Assembly: GCF_905171765.1 (NCBI RefSeq)
Contig: NC_053390.1
Span: forward strand, 210,929,359 to 210,993,358
Direction of reading: 5' to 3'
Length of the DNA stretch: 64,000 bases
DNA from: Bufo bufo
Lineage: Eukaryota > Chordata > Amphibia > Anura > Bufonidae
Shown here in pieces: positions 25,541 through 36,172 of the stretch. Within the stretch, counting starts at the first letter, position 1. Every line of letters begins with the position of its first letter. A model generated the notes under the pieces. The model had not been told where the DNA came from. It was given only the letters and a program-made list of their open reading frames with translations, and ran no database searches. A program made the position numbers and the translations under genes.

Positions 25541-26604
25541 TAGGGATCGACCGATATTGATTTTTTTAGGTGCAGATACCGATAATTTGTGAACTTTCAA
25601 GCCGATAAAAATACCCAGAATATCGGTATAAATTATTTTTGAGAGAAAAAAAAATAATAATTTCCTACACAAATCTGCTGAAAATTAATATGTTTATTGT
25701 TAACGTGTATTTTTTATAAATCTTTCATTTATACTTAATATTTTTGTGGGTTTTTTTACTGACTTTTAGCCCCCTTAGGGACTAGAACCCTTGTCCCATT
25801 CACCCTGATAGATCTCTATCAGGGTGAATAGGAGCTCACACTGTCCCTGCTGCTCTGTGCTCTGTGCACACAGCAGCATGGAGCTGAACATGGCAGCCAG
25901 GGCTTCAATAGCATCCTGGCTGCCATGGTAACCGATCGGAGCCCCAGGATTACACATCTGGGGCTCCGATCGGAGGAGCAGGGGAGAGGGGATCCTGTGG
26001 CCTCTGCCACCAATGATTAATACTGGGTGGGGGGGGGGCACACTGCGCCATCAATGTTTTTACGATTGGGATGGGGGGCGCACTGCGCCACCAATGATTA
26101 ATACTGGGGGGCTTGGAGGGGGGCGCACTGCGCCACCAATGAAGAGAAGTCTCTCAATCATTCATATACAGGAGGCAGGAGCTGGCTGCAGAATCACATA
26201 GCCGACTCCCGACCTCTATGAGCGGTAGCTGCGATCCGCGGCACCTAAGGGGTTAACTACCGCGGACCGCAGCTACAGTTCATAGAGGTCGGGAGCCGGC
26301 TATGTGATTCTGCAGCCAGCTCCCGCCTCCTGTATATGAATTAATGAAAGACTTATCTTCATTGGTGGAGCAGTGGCCACAGCCCCTCCCCTCCTCTTAT
26401 CTTCTCTCCTCTCATTGGCGGCAGCAGCACAGGGGGGGGGGGAGACACTGCTTCCTTCTCCCCTGTGCTGCGGAGGGAACACAGAGCGCTGAGAGCAGCG
26501 CGTTCTGTGTTCCCAATAAGTTATCGGTATATCGGCAAAATAGATGCCGATAACTGTCAAAATCCTCAATATCGGCCGATAATATCGGTAAATATCGATC
26601 CCTA
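25541..26604. mobile_element. Non-autonomous hAT element with 8-bp target duplication
   Basis: Starts TAGGGATCGACCGATATTGA and ends AATATCGATCCCTA, and is flanked on both sides by TTATAAAG (25533-25540 and 26605-26612). This is the 8-bp duplication expected of hAT transposases. The interior contains a three-unit tandem block based on CACTGCGCCACCAATGATTA (26030-26140) and a long palindrome (26168-26338: GGAGGCAGGAGCTGGCTGCA and its complement). No transposase ORF. Confidence 0.88.
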
Positions 26605-26612
26605 TTATAAAG

Positions 26613-27967
26613 CACACTGTTAAGTACTGCTGACATTAGCACATCGCTAATGTCAGTCAGCTACATAAGGTTATTTCTCATGACAGAAACCCTTTAAAGA
26701 TAATACAACCGGATACGTTCATAACGGATGCAGATGGTTGTATTCTCAGTAACTGTAGTGTTTTTGCTGAGCCCTGCCAGATCCAGCAAAAACGCTAGTG
26801 TGAAAGTAGCCTTAACCCCCTTCTACCATCAGCAGCAGACTCCAGGCTGGAGGCTCTGCCTCAGGTACTGAGCAGCTGCAGGGTTTCTGCAGAGCATTGG
26901 ACAAGAACAGGTAGGGGGAAGATCCTGTGTGTATCAGCAATGTCATTGCACTGTAAAGCTGGGATTTGTAGTCCCACACATAGAAGTATCCCAGCAGTCA
27001 GACTGAGCAGTCTTAGTTGACACCCACAAATATAAGGTTACCCAATTTAGATGATTATATACCGGTACATAGACACAGCGCAAATCTGACCAGGTATGTT
27101 ACCAAATACCAGCAGAGTACAGTCACCGAGTTAGTCAGCATGAAACCAACACTGATACTTTAGGATTTCATGCACCCATCTGCAGTAGCTGTGGATGAAC
27201 AGCCAATGATAAAAAAAAATTTTTTTTTTTTTAAATTCCTAATAGTTGCCAGTAGGGATGAAACCAAAGTGGTACCTTGGAACCGAACCAGAGTTCAGGA
27301 AATAGATTTTTACAGTCTAAATCAATTTCTGAAGTTATTATGCGAAGTCTCACGAGACTTCCCAAAATAACTTCAGCTCACCTGAGCCAATACATTCAAA
27401 TACTGTATGGAACACTACCTCCATACAGTATTGAAACAAAGTTATGTGAATCGACTTTGGATGTTTCATCTGAAGTTGATTCACTTATCCCTAGTTGCAA
27501 GTTTTGACATGAGCGTGTTGAATCCGAGGAACGCACTCCATATGACAAACACGTCTCCCAGACCAAACGCTGCTCTTCTCATCCAAAAACACAGCATTGA
27601 ATCACTTAGGATGCTGTGTGTTCCTGCCTGACAGTCCACTGTACTTGAGGCTAGGGTTGTCATACCAAAATTTGGTTTGATTTCGATACCACGCGGGAAA
27701 AAATATTTTATGGAACGTCTGGCACATAATAGAACAGTCCTATCCTATTTTTTGGGGGGACAAGGCGACAAAAAAAATAGCCAATTTTGCAGCCCATTTT
27801 TTTCCTGTTACGGCATTCACCATAGGAGATTTTTTTTTTATATTTTAATAGTTTGGACTTATCGGACATGGCGATATGTAATATGTTTATATGTAAAATT
27901 GGAAAAGGGGGTAATTTAAACTTTTTTTAAACTTTTAAGTAGCCTTATTTAATAACTATTTCCCCCC
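26613..27967 (-). other. Intron 1, mixed repeat remnants
   Basis: 26700-26814 is the right half of a MITE ending AGTGTGAAAGTAGCCTTA. Around 27340-27430 there are two small palindromes (AAGTTATTATGCGAAGTCTC... and ATACTGTATGGA...TCCATACAGTAT). Otherwise AT-rich and unassigned. Confidence 0.5.
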
Positions 27968-28263
27968 TTAGGCGCCATTCAAACATCCGCAAGTCCGTTC
28001 TGCATTTTGCGGAACGGAATTGCGGACCCATTCATTTCTATGGGGCCGCACGATGTGCGGCCCGGATCCGGAATTGCAGACCTGCGCTTCCGTGACCGCA
28101 ATTCCGATCCCGAAAAAAATGGAACATGTCCTATTCTTATCCGCAATAGCGGACAAGAAAAGGCATATTTATTAGTGCGGTCCGCAAAATGCGAAACGCA
28201 CATTGCCGGTTTCCAGGTTTTGCGGATCCGCAAAACACACACGGATGTGTGAATGGACCCTTA
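27968..28263. mobile_element. Foldback MITE (GGCGCCATTCAAACATCC ends)
   Basis: Left TTAGGCGCCATTCAAACATC, right GATGTGTGAATGGACCCTTA. The arms share GTTCTGCATTTTGCGGAACG and TATTCTTATCCGCAATAGCG type blocks with the copy at 20507-20812, to which it is clearly related. Confidence 0.82.
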
Positions 28264-28640
28264 GGGTCTAGAACCCTTGTACTATTCACCCTGATAGAGC
28301 TCTATTAGGGTGAATAGGACTTTACACTCTCCCTGCTGCCCTGTGCATAGTGCACACAGCAGCAGGGAGATTACCATGGTAGCCAGGGCTTTAGCGTCCT
28401 GGCTGCCATGGTAACCGATTGGAGCCCCAGGATTACACTGCTGGGGCTCTGATCAGAAGCTGCCACTGCCACCAATGAGGAGGAGGGGACCCTGTGGATA
28501 CTGCCACCAAGGACTTCAATACTGGGAGGCCCACCAATGAAGATAACTTATTAATACAAATACAGGGGGCAGGTGCCAGTGGCAGAATCACATAACCTGC
28601 ACCCGTCCTCTGACAAGGTGCTGTGATCAGTGGCAATTAA
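28264..28640. repeat. Copy of the hAT internal module without its ends
   Basis: Phrases CTAGAACCCTTGT, TATTCACCCTGATAGA, AGGGTGAATAGGA, CCATGGTAACCGAT and TGGAGCCCCAGGATTACAC repeat those at 25780-25970 inside the hAT at 25541-26604, in the same order, but here no TAGGGATCGACC ends are present. Confidence 0.65.
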
Positions 28641-29134
28641 CCTCTCAGGTGTAGCACAAGTGAGTGTTTGCTGTGCTAAAAATCCAAAAGTAGCTTATGT
28701 TCAAGACTATGGGGAGAAATTTATCAGACACAGGTCTAGTATATCCTGTGCTGCCCAGAGGATGTGTCCAATTTATGAAGAGGACCCGGTCTGTGATCCG
28801 TGTTGAAGTGTACTTCAATGTATCAGCGTGCAGCCTGTATGCAAAAAGACATCACACAGACGAAAAGCACGACTCTGAACGAGGCCTATCTGCTACTGCT
28901 GGAACTAAGCACACGCAACCAGCAGGATATAAATCCTAACCTGAGGCAGCAGGCTATAAACATCACATTTTGGGCCTAATAAGTGGCGAGTGATTGAAGG
29001 AGGGAGGGGGTTGTGGAAAGGTCCTTTGCACCACCATGTGCACCTTCTCCCCACTCACACCAGGTCTTAAAAAAAAAAAAAAGGTGACGGCCCGGCAGGT
29101 CTGTCTGGTTTAGGTGTAGAGAATGATCTAAATG

Positions 29135-29761
29135 TAAGGGTACTTTCACATTAGCGTTTTTCTTTTCCGGCACTGAGTTCCGTCACAGGGGCTCTATACC
29201 GGAAAAGAACTGATCAGGTATATCCCCATGCATTCTGAATGGAGAGCAATCCGTTCAGGATGCATCAGGATGTCTTCAGTTCAGTCATTTTGACTGATCA
29301 GGCAAAAGAAAACCGCAGCATGCTACGGTTTTATCTCCGGCGAAAAAAAAAAACTGAAGACTTGCCTGAATGCCGGATATGGCATTTCAAATACCAGAAT
29401 GCGGGATCCGTCCTTCCGGCCTGCACAGACGGGTAAAAATGTGAAAAAAAATACAAGACGGATCCGTCTGTCCGCATGACAAGCAGAGAGACGGATCCGT
29501 TCTTGCAATGCATTTGTGAGACGGATCCGCTGTCAAAAAAATAAAGGAACACATACGGAAGTGCATCCGTATGTCTTCGGTATCCGTTCCGTTTTTGAGG
29601 AACCATCTATTGAAAAATTTATGCCCAGCCCAATTTTTGCTGTATACTGTATATGCCATACGGAAAAACAGAACACAAACAAAAAAAACAGAACAGTGGA
29701 TTCGTGAAAAACGGACCGCAAAACATTGAAAAAGCCATACGGTCGTGTGAAAGAGGCCTTA
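29135..29761. mobile_element. Foldback MITE, about 630 bp (GGGTACTTTCACATTAGCG ends)
   Basis: Left AAGGGTACTTTCACATTAGC, right GTCGTGTGAAAGAGGCCTTA. The left part shares CCGGCACTGAGTTCCGTC, GCATTCTGAATGGAG and GGATGCATCAGGATGTCTTC with the element at 21672-22432; the right part resembles another MITE subtype, so this may be a chimera. Confidence 0.75.
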
Positions 29762-30032
29762 TGTAGAGGCCTGCGCCTGCACATAACACCAACGGATCCA
29801 CCGCCAGGTACAAGGGGTTATTAAGACAGGCATCTAAAACGCCAAAAAATATTTAAATCCTTCCGAGTTCCAGAACACACACATTATCCTATACAAAGAA
29901 CTGAGAAAAAATCCCCCCAAAATGGCACCAATGAAAAGTACAACTTATACCGCAAAAAAAATTAAATAATATTTAGACCTCCTTTCTATCAGTTACCTAT
30001 GGGTCCCGGAATGTGACAACACAAATGACTAA

Positions 30033-30554
30033 CTAAGGCTACTTTCACACCTGCGTTAGGTGCGGATCCGTCTGGTATCTGCACAGACGGATCCGCACCT
30101 ATAATGCAAACGCTTAGATCCGTTCAGAACGGATCCGTTTGCATTACCATGAACAAAAAAATAAAAAAAAATATATATATATTTTTTTTTTTTCATGATA
30201 ATGCAAACGGATCCGTTTTGACTTTACATTGAAAGTCAATGGGGGACGGATCCGTTTGAAAATTGAGCCATACTGTGTCAACTTCAAACGGATCCGTCCC
30301 CATTGACTTACATTGTAAGTCTGGACGGATCCGTTTGCCTCCGCACGGCCAGGCAGACACCCGAACGCTGCAAGCTGCGTTCAGGTGTCCGCTTGCTGAG
30401 CGGAGGCCAAGCGGAGCCAGACTGATGCATTCTGAGCGGATCCGCATCCATTCAGAATGCATTAGGGCTGGACGGATCCGTTCGGGGCCGCTTGTGAGAG
30501 CCTTCAAACGGAACTCACAAGCGGAGCCCCGAACGCTAGTGTGAAAGTAGCCTA
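30033..30554. mobile_element. Foldback MITE (GGCTACTTTCACACCTGCG ends)
   Basis: Left AAGGCTACTTTCACACCTGC, right GCTAGTGTGAAAGTAGCCTA. ACGGATCCGT-type motifs recur about nine times; the core has ATTGACTTACATTG and its complement. No genuine ORF. Confidence 0.88.
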
Positions 30555-30765
30555 ACACCCTGCTGTCAATTTATTCTTACGTTTACAGGAGGAATAACAG
30601 GAACAGGAAAATAATGTGCCACAGTTGTACTCCGAACTGTCATCTTGCAAAACTTCCCTAAATCAGCTCCACTACCTTGAGTAGCCTGGGGATTTTTTTT
30701 GCCCTTCCCTTCCCCAAATTATTGGGACTTGTAGTTCATGCTTTCAATATGTTAAGGTGGCAGTG

Positions 30766-31211
30766 TTAGGCTACTTTCACACTAGTGTTTTTTGCGGATC
30801 TGCAAAAACACTTCCGTTACAATAATACAACCGCATACATCCGTCATGAACGGATCCGGTTGTATTATGTCTTCTATAGCAATGACTGATCAGTCTTGAA
30901 CTCCATTGAAAGTCAATAGGGGACGGATCCATTTTCTATTGTGTCAGAGAAAACGGATCTGTCCCCATTGACTTACATGGTGTGCCAGGACGGATCCATT
31001 TTGCTCCGCTTCGTCAGGCGGACAGTGAAACGCGGCAGGCAGCCTCCGGAGCGGAATGGGGACTAAACGGAGGCAAACTGATGCTTTCTAAGCAGATCCT
31101 TTTCCATTCAGAATGCATTAGGGCAAAACTGACCCGTTTTGGACCGCTTGTGAGAGCCCTGAACGGATCTCGCAAACGGAAAGCCAAAACACCAGTGTAA
31201 AAGTAGCCTTA
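30766..31211. mobile_element. Foldback MITE (GGCTACTTTCACACTAGTG ends)
   Basis: Left TTAGGCTACTTTCACACTAG, right CCAGTGTAAAAGTAGCCTTA. Clearly a relative of 30033-30554 and 33541-34031, sharing CATTGAAAGTCAATGGGG-type and ACGGATCCGT blocks. Confidence 0.85.
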
Positions 31212-31959
31212 GAAAATGGGGCGGTCTCCACTGCTCCGACAGTGTAGATCACCAAGTAGCAGGGACTACTGATCACAATAACTTAGGTCCTTGGAGAAAG
31301 GGGGGGGGGGGGGGGGGCAGGTGAAGGTGGAGACCAAGGCAAAAATAAAAGCACCATATTACTCACGGGAGGGGCATCTATGGAGTGAGGTTGGTAAATT
31401 TTTAGAAAGTTATAAGTGACAGGTCCTCTTTAAATAGTATATTGACAACTGAAATCAAAAAGTCACCCGATAGACACAGCAGTGATAAAAGGGTAGGGGG
31501 TGACGGATTGGGAAAAGTGACCCCTGTGGAGAGGTACAAGGTGCAGGTGACAGGACACGTGATCCTCCCCGAGATGTCATTCCAGCGGCCACACAAACCG
31601 GCGTTTTATTACAGTGCTGAGATCAGGCGATAAAGCAAAGTGTACACAAATGGATAGCACTGAATACACAGCAATGCCCTAAAATAAGCCAAACTGTGGA
31701 GGAAACAGATCTGCGCAGGTAAATGGGATGCAATAAAACCACTGCGCACACTGGTGACAGCTTTCTGATCACATCCATCCTGGCATTGGGCTGGGGCGAC
31801 AGGTGGCAATGCCCACCTCAGCAGCAAGGCTTCATGGTCGGGGTGAGAAGGGCGCAGGTAATGAACACGGCAGAAACTTTCCCATTAAGTAAAGCCTGAA
31901 GCACAAGGGCGGCAGAGCTGTGAAGGAACCACAAGTCCCAGCACGCAGCTAGAACTGGC
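31212..31959 (-). other. Intron 1 proximal to exon 1
   Basis: Contains a G17-class run near 31301-31317. No transposon ends or coding sequence recognised. It may include intronic regulatory sequence, but nothing specific can be supported. Confidence 0.5.
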
Positions 31960-32420
31960 TGCTCCTCGGTCACAGCCGTCAGCAGCAGAACCCCCAGCCC
32001 CGGGCACCCTCCCCTCGTACAGAAGGCCTTTGTACCCGAACGCAGAAGCAGGCCTACCCGGGAAGCCTCACCTTCTAGCAGCCGCTGGATGATGCTGTCG
32101 ATATTCAGTTTGTCCACATCCGCCATGACCTCAGAAGAAGAAACCAGAAAGCTAAGCCGATAAAGCGGGTACGACGGTAACACTGACAAAACAAACGGGC
32201 TGTTCAAAGACAGCAGAAAAAGCTAGCGGCTCGGACGAAGCCTCTTCCCCGCTTCCGTTACAGGCTCCGAGAACAGCACAAAATGGCGCCACCGCCTCCT
32301 CCTCCTCTGCCGGCCCGCGCAAGGATCTCTCCACACTGAGAGGAACTGTTTTAATGCTGAGGTTAGAGCGCGTAAAGTCAAAGCGCAGCCTCCGTCGCGG
32401 ATGACTCCGCGGATGGTTTA
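31960..32420 (-). promoter_or_regulatory. PPP1CC: CpG-rich promoter region of PPP1CC
   Basis: Locally GC- and CpG-rich sequence spans exon 1 and its upstream flank, against an AT-rich background. About 160 bp upstream of the start codon the plus strand reads ACAAAATGGCGCC, which resembles a YY1 element as found at core promoters of housekeeping genes. No TATA box was seen in the expected place. The transcription start is not determined; the 5' UTR probably runs from 32127 to somewhere near 32300. Confidence 0.65.
32072..32126 (-). CDS. PPP1CC: PPP1CC exon 1 (start codon, residues 1-19)
   Basis: First coding exon of the catalytic subunit of protein phosphatase 1, which dephosphorylates Ser/Thr residues on many substrates in nucleus and cytoplasm, directed by regulatory subunits. 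Encodes MADVDKLNIDSIIQRLLE plus the first base of Val19. ATG at 32124-32126. The donor is GTGAGG (32066-32071). Compared with mammalian PPP1CC (recalled as MADLDKLNID) only residue 4 differs, conservatively. This start agrees with the family length of 323 residues. Confidence 0.96.
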
Positions 32421-32661
32421 GCAACTTCAGCTGAATCGTGAGGAGAACTACTTTATTTGTCGTTCTCTTTTCCATTGTGGAAGATCTTGGAAATAGTGGA
32501 AGAGAATTGCAATAAAAAACAAACTATTGAGTGACATGAGATGTATATATGCAAAGCAATTACTGATCTGGTGTTGGGTATATTCACATGTGGCAGGTTT
32601 GCTGCTGAAATGTTTGTGACTTCTGTTCTGGAACTGAACTCTGCTGCATGTAAATATACCC
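32421..32661. other. Upstream flank of PPP1CC
   Basis: AT-rich; no divergent gene, exon or repeat end recognised. Confidence 0.5.
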
Positions 32662-32924
32662 TTAGGCCTCATGCCCACGACCGTATGTATTTTGCGGGAC
32701 GGAACAGCTGGCCCCTAATAGAACAGGACTATCCTTGTCTGTAATGCGGACAATAATAGGACATGTTCTATTTTTTTATGGAATGGAAATACGGAAACAG
32801 AATGCACACGAAGTAACTGTTTTTTTTTTTTTTGCGAACCCATTGAAATGAATGGTTCCATATACAGTCTGTAAAAAAACTGAACGGACACGGAAAGAAA
32901 ATATGTCCGTGTGCATGAGCCCTT
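32662..32924. mobile_element. Foldback MITE (AGGCCTCATGCCCACGACCG ends)
   Basis: Left TTAGGCCTCATGCCCACGAC, right GTGTGCATGAGCCCTTAG. The arms include GTAATGCGGACAATAATAGG. Same end type as 1574-1840 and 20850-21139. Confidence 0.82.
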
Positions 32925-32949
32925 AGATGACCTTTCTTCATGATACCCT

Positions 32950-33320
32950 GGTAGGACATAAGCAGGCCGGCCATAGACCCTATAGGGAAATTTCCCGGCG
33001 GGCCAATGCCCAGGAGGTCACCCTCCTCTCTGCCGCTGGCCGGGTACATAATGAGCTCTCAGCGGTAATTACTCATGTACCCGGCCAGTGACCGCACATG
33101 TCCTCCTTCACCTGCTGTGGACGCATCTCCCCCCCTAAGTTCCATATCATAATTAGAGACAACTAGAGAAGGACGGAAAATAGCAGCTATTAATGGCCGC
33201 CACAAAGGGACAGCTTTTGGGGCAATATATTGTATTAATGACCCCACCTTATGTTAATTTGGACCCCCTACAACATGGGGCCACTTTAAATTACCAATCT
33301 GCCCCTGGACATAAAGGAAT
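32950..33320. repeat. Foldback remnant with GTACCCGGCCAG palindrome
   Basis: CTGGCCGGGTACATAATGAG (33036-33055) is followed by CTCATGTACCCGGCCAG in inverted order (about 33072-33088). Its boundaries are unclear; possibly a decayed hAT-like element ending GCCCCTGG. Confidence 0.45.
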
Positions 33321-33540
33321 GTAATAGGGGGGGGGATATCTTCAGCATGTCAGAGCAGCATATGCTTGACCTGTCGCAATTTCACTGGTACCATCTTATG
33401 AAGTGGACCACAAAATTAGTGGGTTTACGCAAATCCTGCTCAAAAGCAGGTCTCTTCAATTTGTCGTTTTTTTGGTGCAGGGCTTCAGCTTTCCTATTTT
33501 TGAAATTAAATGTAAAGAAGTAAGGGACAGGAGACCCTGC

Positions 33541-34031
33541 TTAGGCTACTTTCACACTCACGTTTTGAGCGGATCCGTCTTGTATCTGCACAGACGGATC
33601 CGCACCGATAACGCAAACGCTTGTATCCGTTAATAATGGATCCGTTTGCATTATTCATAAAAAAAAGTCTAAGTCAAAACGGATCCGTCTTGACTTACAT
33701 TGAAAGTCAATGGGGGATGGACCCGTTTTCAATTGCACCATATTGTGTCAGTGAAAAACGGATCTGTCCCCATTGACTTACATTGTAAGTCTAGACGGAT
33801 CCGTTTGGCTCCGCATAGTCAGACGGTCACCAAAACGCTGCAAGCTGCTTTTTAGTGACCGTCCAAAAAAACGAAACGGAGACCAAACACAGCCAAATTG
33901 ATGCATTCTGAACGGATCCTTATCCATTCAGAATGCATTAGGGCTGAACTGATCCGTTTTGGGCCGCTTGTGAGAGCCCTGAAACGGATCTCACAAGCGG
34001 CCCCAGAAACACCAGTGTGAAAGTAGCCTAA
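33541..34031. mobile_element. Foldback MITE (GGCTACTTTCACACTCACG ends)
   Basis: Left TTAGGCTACTTTCACACTCA, right ACCAGTGTGAAAGTAGCCTA. Near-duplicate in layout of 30033-30554, with shared TGCACAGACGGATCCGCACC and GTATCCGTTAATAATGGATC-like blocks. Confidence 0.87.
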
Positions 34032-34040
34032 CTTGTGCAT

Positions 34041-34281
34041 TAGGACTCATGCACACGGCTGTAGTTTCAGTCCGTATCCAATCTGCGTTTTTTTTGTGGA
34101 TTGGATGAATACCCAACCATCTCAATAGGGCCGCAAAAGATGCGGACAGTACACCTGCATCTACAAGTCCATTCCATGGCTGTGGTTTTGTAGAGAAGGA
34201 TAGGATATTTCAGCAGGAGTAAAAAAAAAAATTGTGATTTGCAGACTGCAAAACATTTACAGCTGTGTGCATGGGCCCTCG
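34041..34281. mobile_element. Foldback MITE (AGGACTCATGCACACGGC ends)
   Basis: Left TTAGGACTCATGCACACGGC, right AGCTGTGTGCATGGGCCCTC. It lies only 9 bp beyond the previous MITE. Confidence 0.75.
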
Positions 34282-34418
34282 GATAGATGACAATTATTGT
34301 AATTCACACCAAAAATAATTTTTTTGCTTTTCCATCAATTTTAATGGAAACTGTGTAATGCTTAATGGGGTAGTCCGGGCTACAATTATTTATGTATCCT
34401 CAGGGCAGGTCATCAGTA

Positions 34419-34668
34419 TTAGGCCCCCTGCACACGAACGTGTGCTTCCCGTTGCCGTATTGCGGACCGCATTTGCGGAAGCACGGAACGGAACCCTACG
34501 GAAGCACTACAGGGTTTCGTCCCGTACTTACGCTCCACAAAAAGATAGAGCATGTCCTATCTTTTCGCGGAACGTCTGCCCCACGGACTGTGTTCGTGCA
34601 TTGCGGCCCGCATTTTGCAGGCCGCAGCAGGACCACGGAGTGCACACGTTCGTGTGCAGAGGGCCTTA
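34419..34668. mobile_element. Foldback MITE (AGGCCCCCTGCACACGAACG ends)
   Basis: Left TTAGGCCCCCTGCACACGAA, right TTCGTGTGCAGAGGGCCTTA. Arms share CGTATTGCGGACCGCA / TGCGGCCCGCA and AGAGCATGTCCTATCTTTTC. Confidence 0.85.
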
Positions 34669-35051
34669 GGCCTCTTTCACACGGCCGTGTGTCCCCCGTG
34701 GCCATATTGCTGCCCAAAAACAGTGGTTCCGCAATACATGGGACACCAGCCATGTGCATTCCGCATCACGGATGCGGACCCATTCACTTGAATAGGTCCG
34801 CAAATCTGGAGGTGCGGATCGGAACGGAAGCACTACGGAGTGCTTCTGTGGGGTTCCATGCTTCCGTTCCGCAAAAAGATAGAACTTGTTCTATCTTTTT
34901 GTGGAACGGACGGATCGCGGAACACATTCAAGTGAATGGGGTCGCAATCCGCATGCGGCTGGCCCACGGTTAGTGCCCGTGCATTGCGGACCGCAATTTG
35001 CGGTCCGCAGCATGGGCACGGCCAGCACACGTTCGTGTGCAAGAGGCATTA
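34666..35051. mobile_element. Foldback MITE abutting its neighbour (AGGCCTCTTTCACACGGCCG ends)
   Basis: Left TTAGGCCTCTTTCACACGGC, right CGTTCGTGTGCAAGAGGCAT. It begins at the TTA that ends the previous MITE, so the two share a junction. Inner arms: CACTACGGAGTGCTTC, AAAAAGATAGAACTTGTTCT. Confidence 0.8.
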
Positions 35052-35148
35052 GATTGGTGGGGGTTTGACTCTTACCTGCCCACTGTCTTCATTAGTAGTA
35101 GTTGGGCTTGAACGAATTACTACGCTATTAATATCTGCATCTTTATAA

Positions 35149-35238
35149 ACATTTTAAAACAGGAATCCGAAGTGGGCTTTGGTACCAAGGTACCAGCCGC
35201 TACCAAAGCCCACTTCAGATTCTTATTTTAAAATGTTT
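35149..35238. repeat. 90-bp hairpin
   Basis: AAACATTTTAAAACAGGAAT with GAAGTGGGCTTTGGTACC, and inverted GGTACCAGCCGCTACCAAAG..ACTTCAGATTCTTATTTTAA. The arms pair almost throughout. No larger element was delimited; 35239-35682 is otherwise unassigned AT-rich sequence. Confidence 0.7.
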
Positions 35239-35686
35239 TTAAATACACAGATAGGAATACTGTACAAATTCACCGAAGTCTCGCGCAACTTCAGGCAAGA
35301 TTAAGTTTGTATAATTACAATATGGTGGCTCACTTCAAGCGGATTATGGAATCAGGTGCTGCTAACCCAAATTAGAGGGACACCCACCCTCTGGTCAGGT
35401 GTAGCTAATAAATAATAGAATAATGGGTGAGCACTCTGGCACTTGGACTTAGTAAAATTTTATTAAATCAATTTAATTAGTACATGTACAGTTGTAAAAT
35501 CAATTAAAAATAAGTAAGATGAAGTTTGGCTCCACAGAGCCCATACATTTTAATGCTGTACGGAAACAACATTAACATCGAAGTTTTTTAATGAATCGAC
35601 TTCGGAGCTATAATCCTAGGCTCGATTTGAACAAGTCTAGTGGCAGTGGTGCAGTGTAATTACAGCATCTTCTCCCATGCACTTAA

Positions 35687-36168
35687 AGGGGTTGTCTCAC
35701 CTCGCTCTGTCTTGGCTTCCTTGCCGCTCTCAGGGCCTTGATTCCTGGCTCGCTGGGGGCGGAGCTAAAATATTAGATGGATTGCACATCTAGTAGGACA
35801 GGGAGGATGCCACCCTGCCCCTTGCTTCTGTGAGCACGCTCCTGAGGCTAATAGAATCATTAGCAGCCTCAGCAACTTGTAGTACAACATCACAGATGTG
35901 GTGGCCAGGGCCGGGAGTGACTGCGCATGCTCAAGAATATATGCCACCAGAGCAGCCGGCTGGCAGGGTTTCTATGCACCTGCGCAGCCACTGCTGATAG
36001 CATTACAGCGGTGGCCATAACCCCTGGAAACGAGCATGCAATTTGAGGCTGATTGAGGAAGAAAACATGATGACAGAGGCAAAACTGAAAATTGAACTAC
36101 ATTGCAGAAACGATCCAAGGACCACAAGGAACTTATTAAAAGTTGAATATTGAGGGGAGACAACCCCT
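35687..36168. mobile_element. Foldback element flanked by TTAA (AGGGGTTGTCTC ends)
   Basis: TTAA at 35683-35686 and again at 36169-36172 flanks termini AGGGGTTGTCTCACC and GGGGAGACAACCCCT. The TTAA duplication is typical of piggyBac and Kolobok superfamilies. The interior has no transposase. Confidence 0.75.
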
Positions 36169-36172
36169 TTAA

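Noticed and set aside
30193..30558. 121-codon ORF
   Set aside because: It is entirely within a self-complementary MITE, with a mirrored ORF on the other strand.
32152..32475. 107-codon ORF upstream of PPP1CC as a divergent gene
   Set aside because: It lies in the CpG-rich 5' UTR/promoter, is on the same strand and has no family resemblance.
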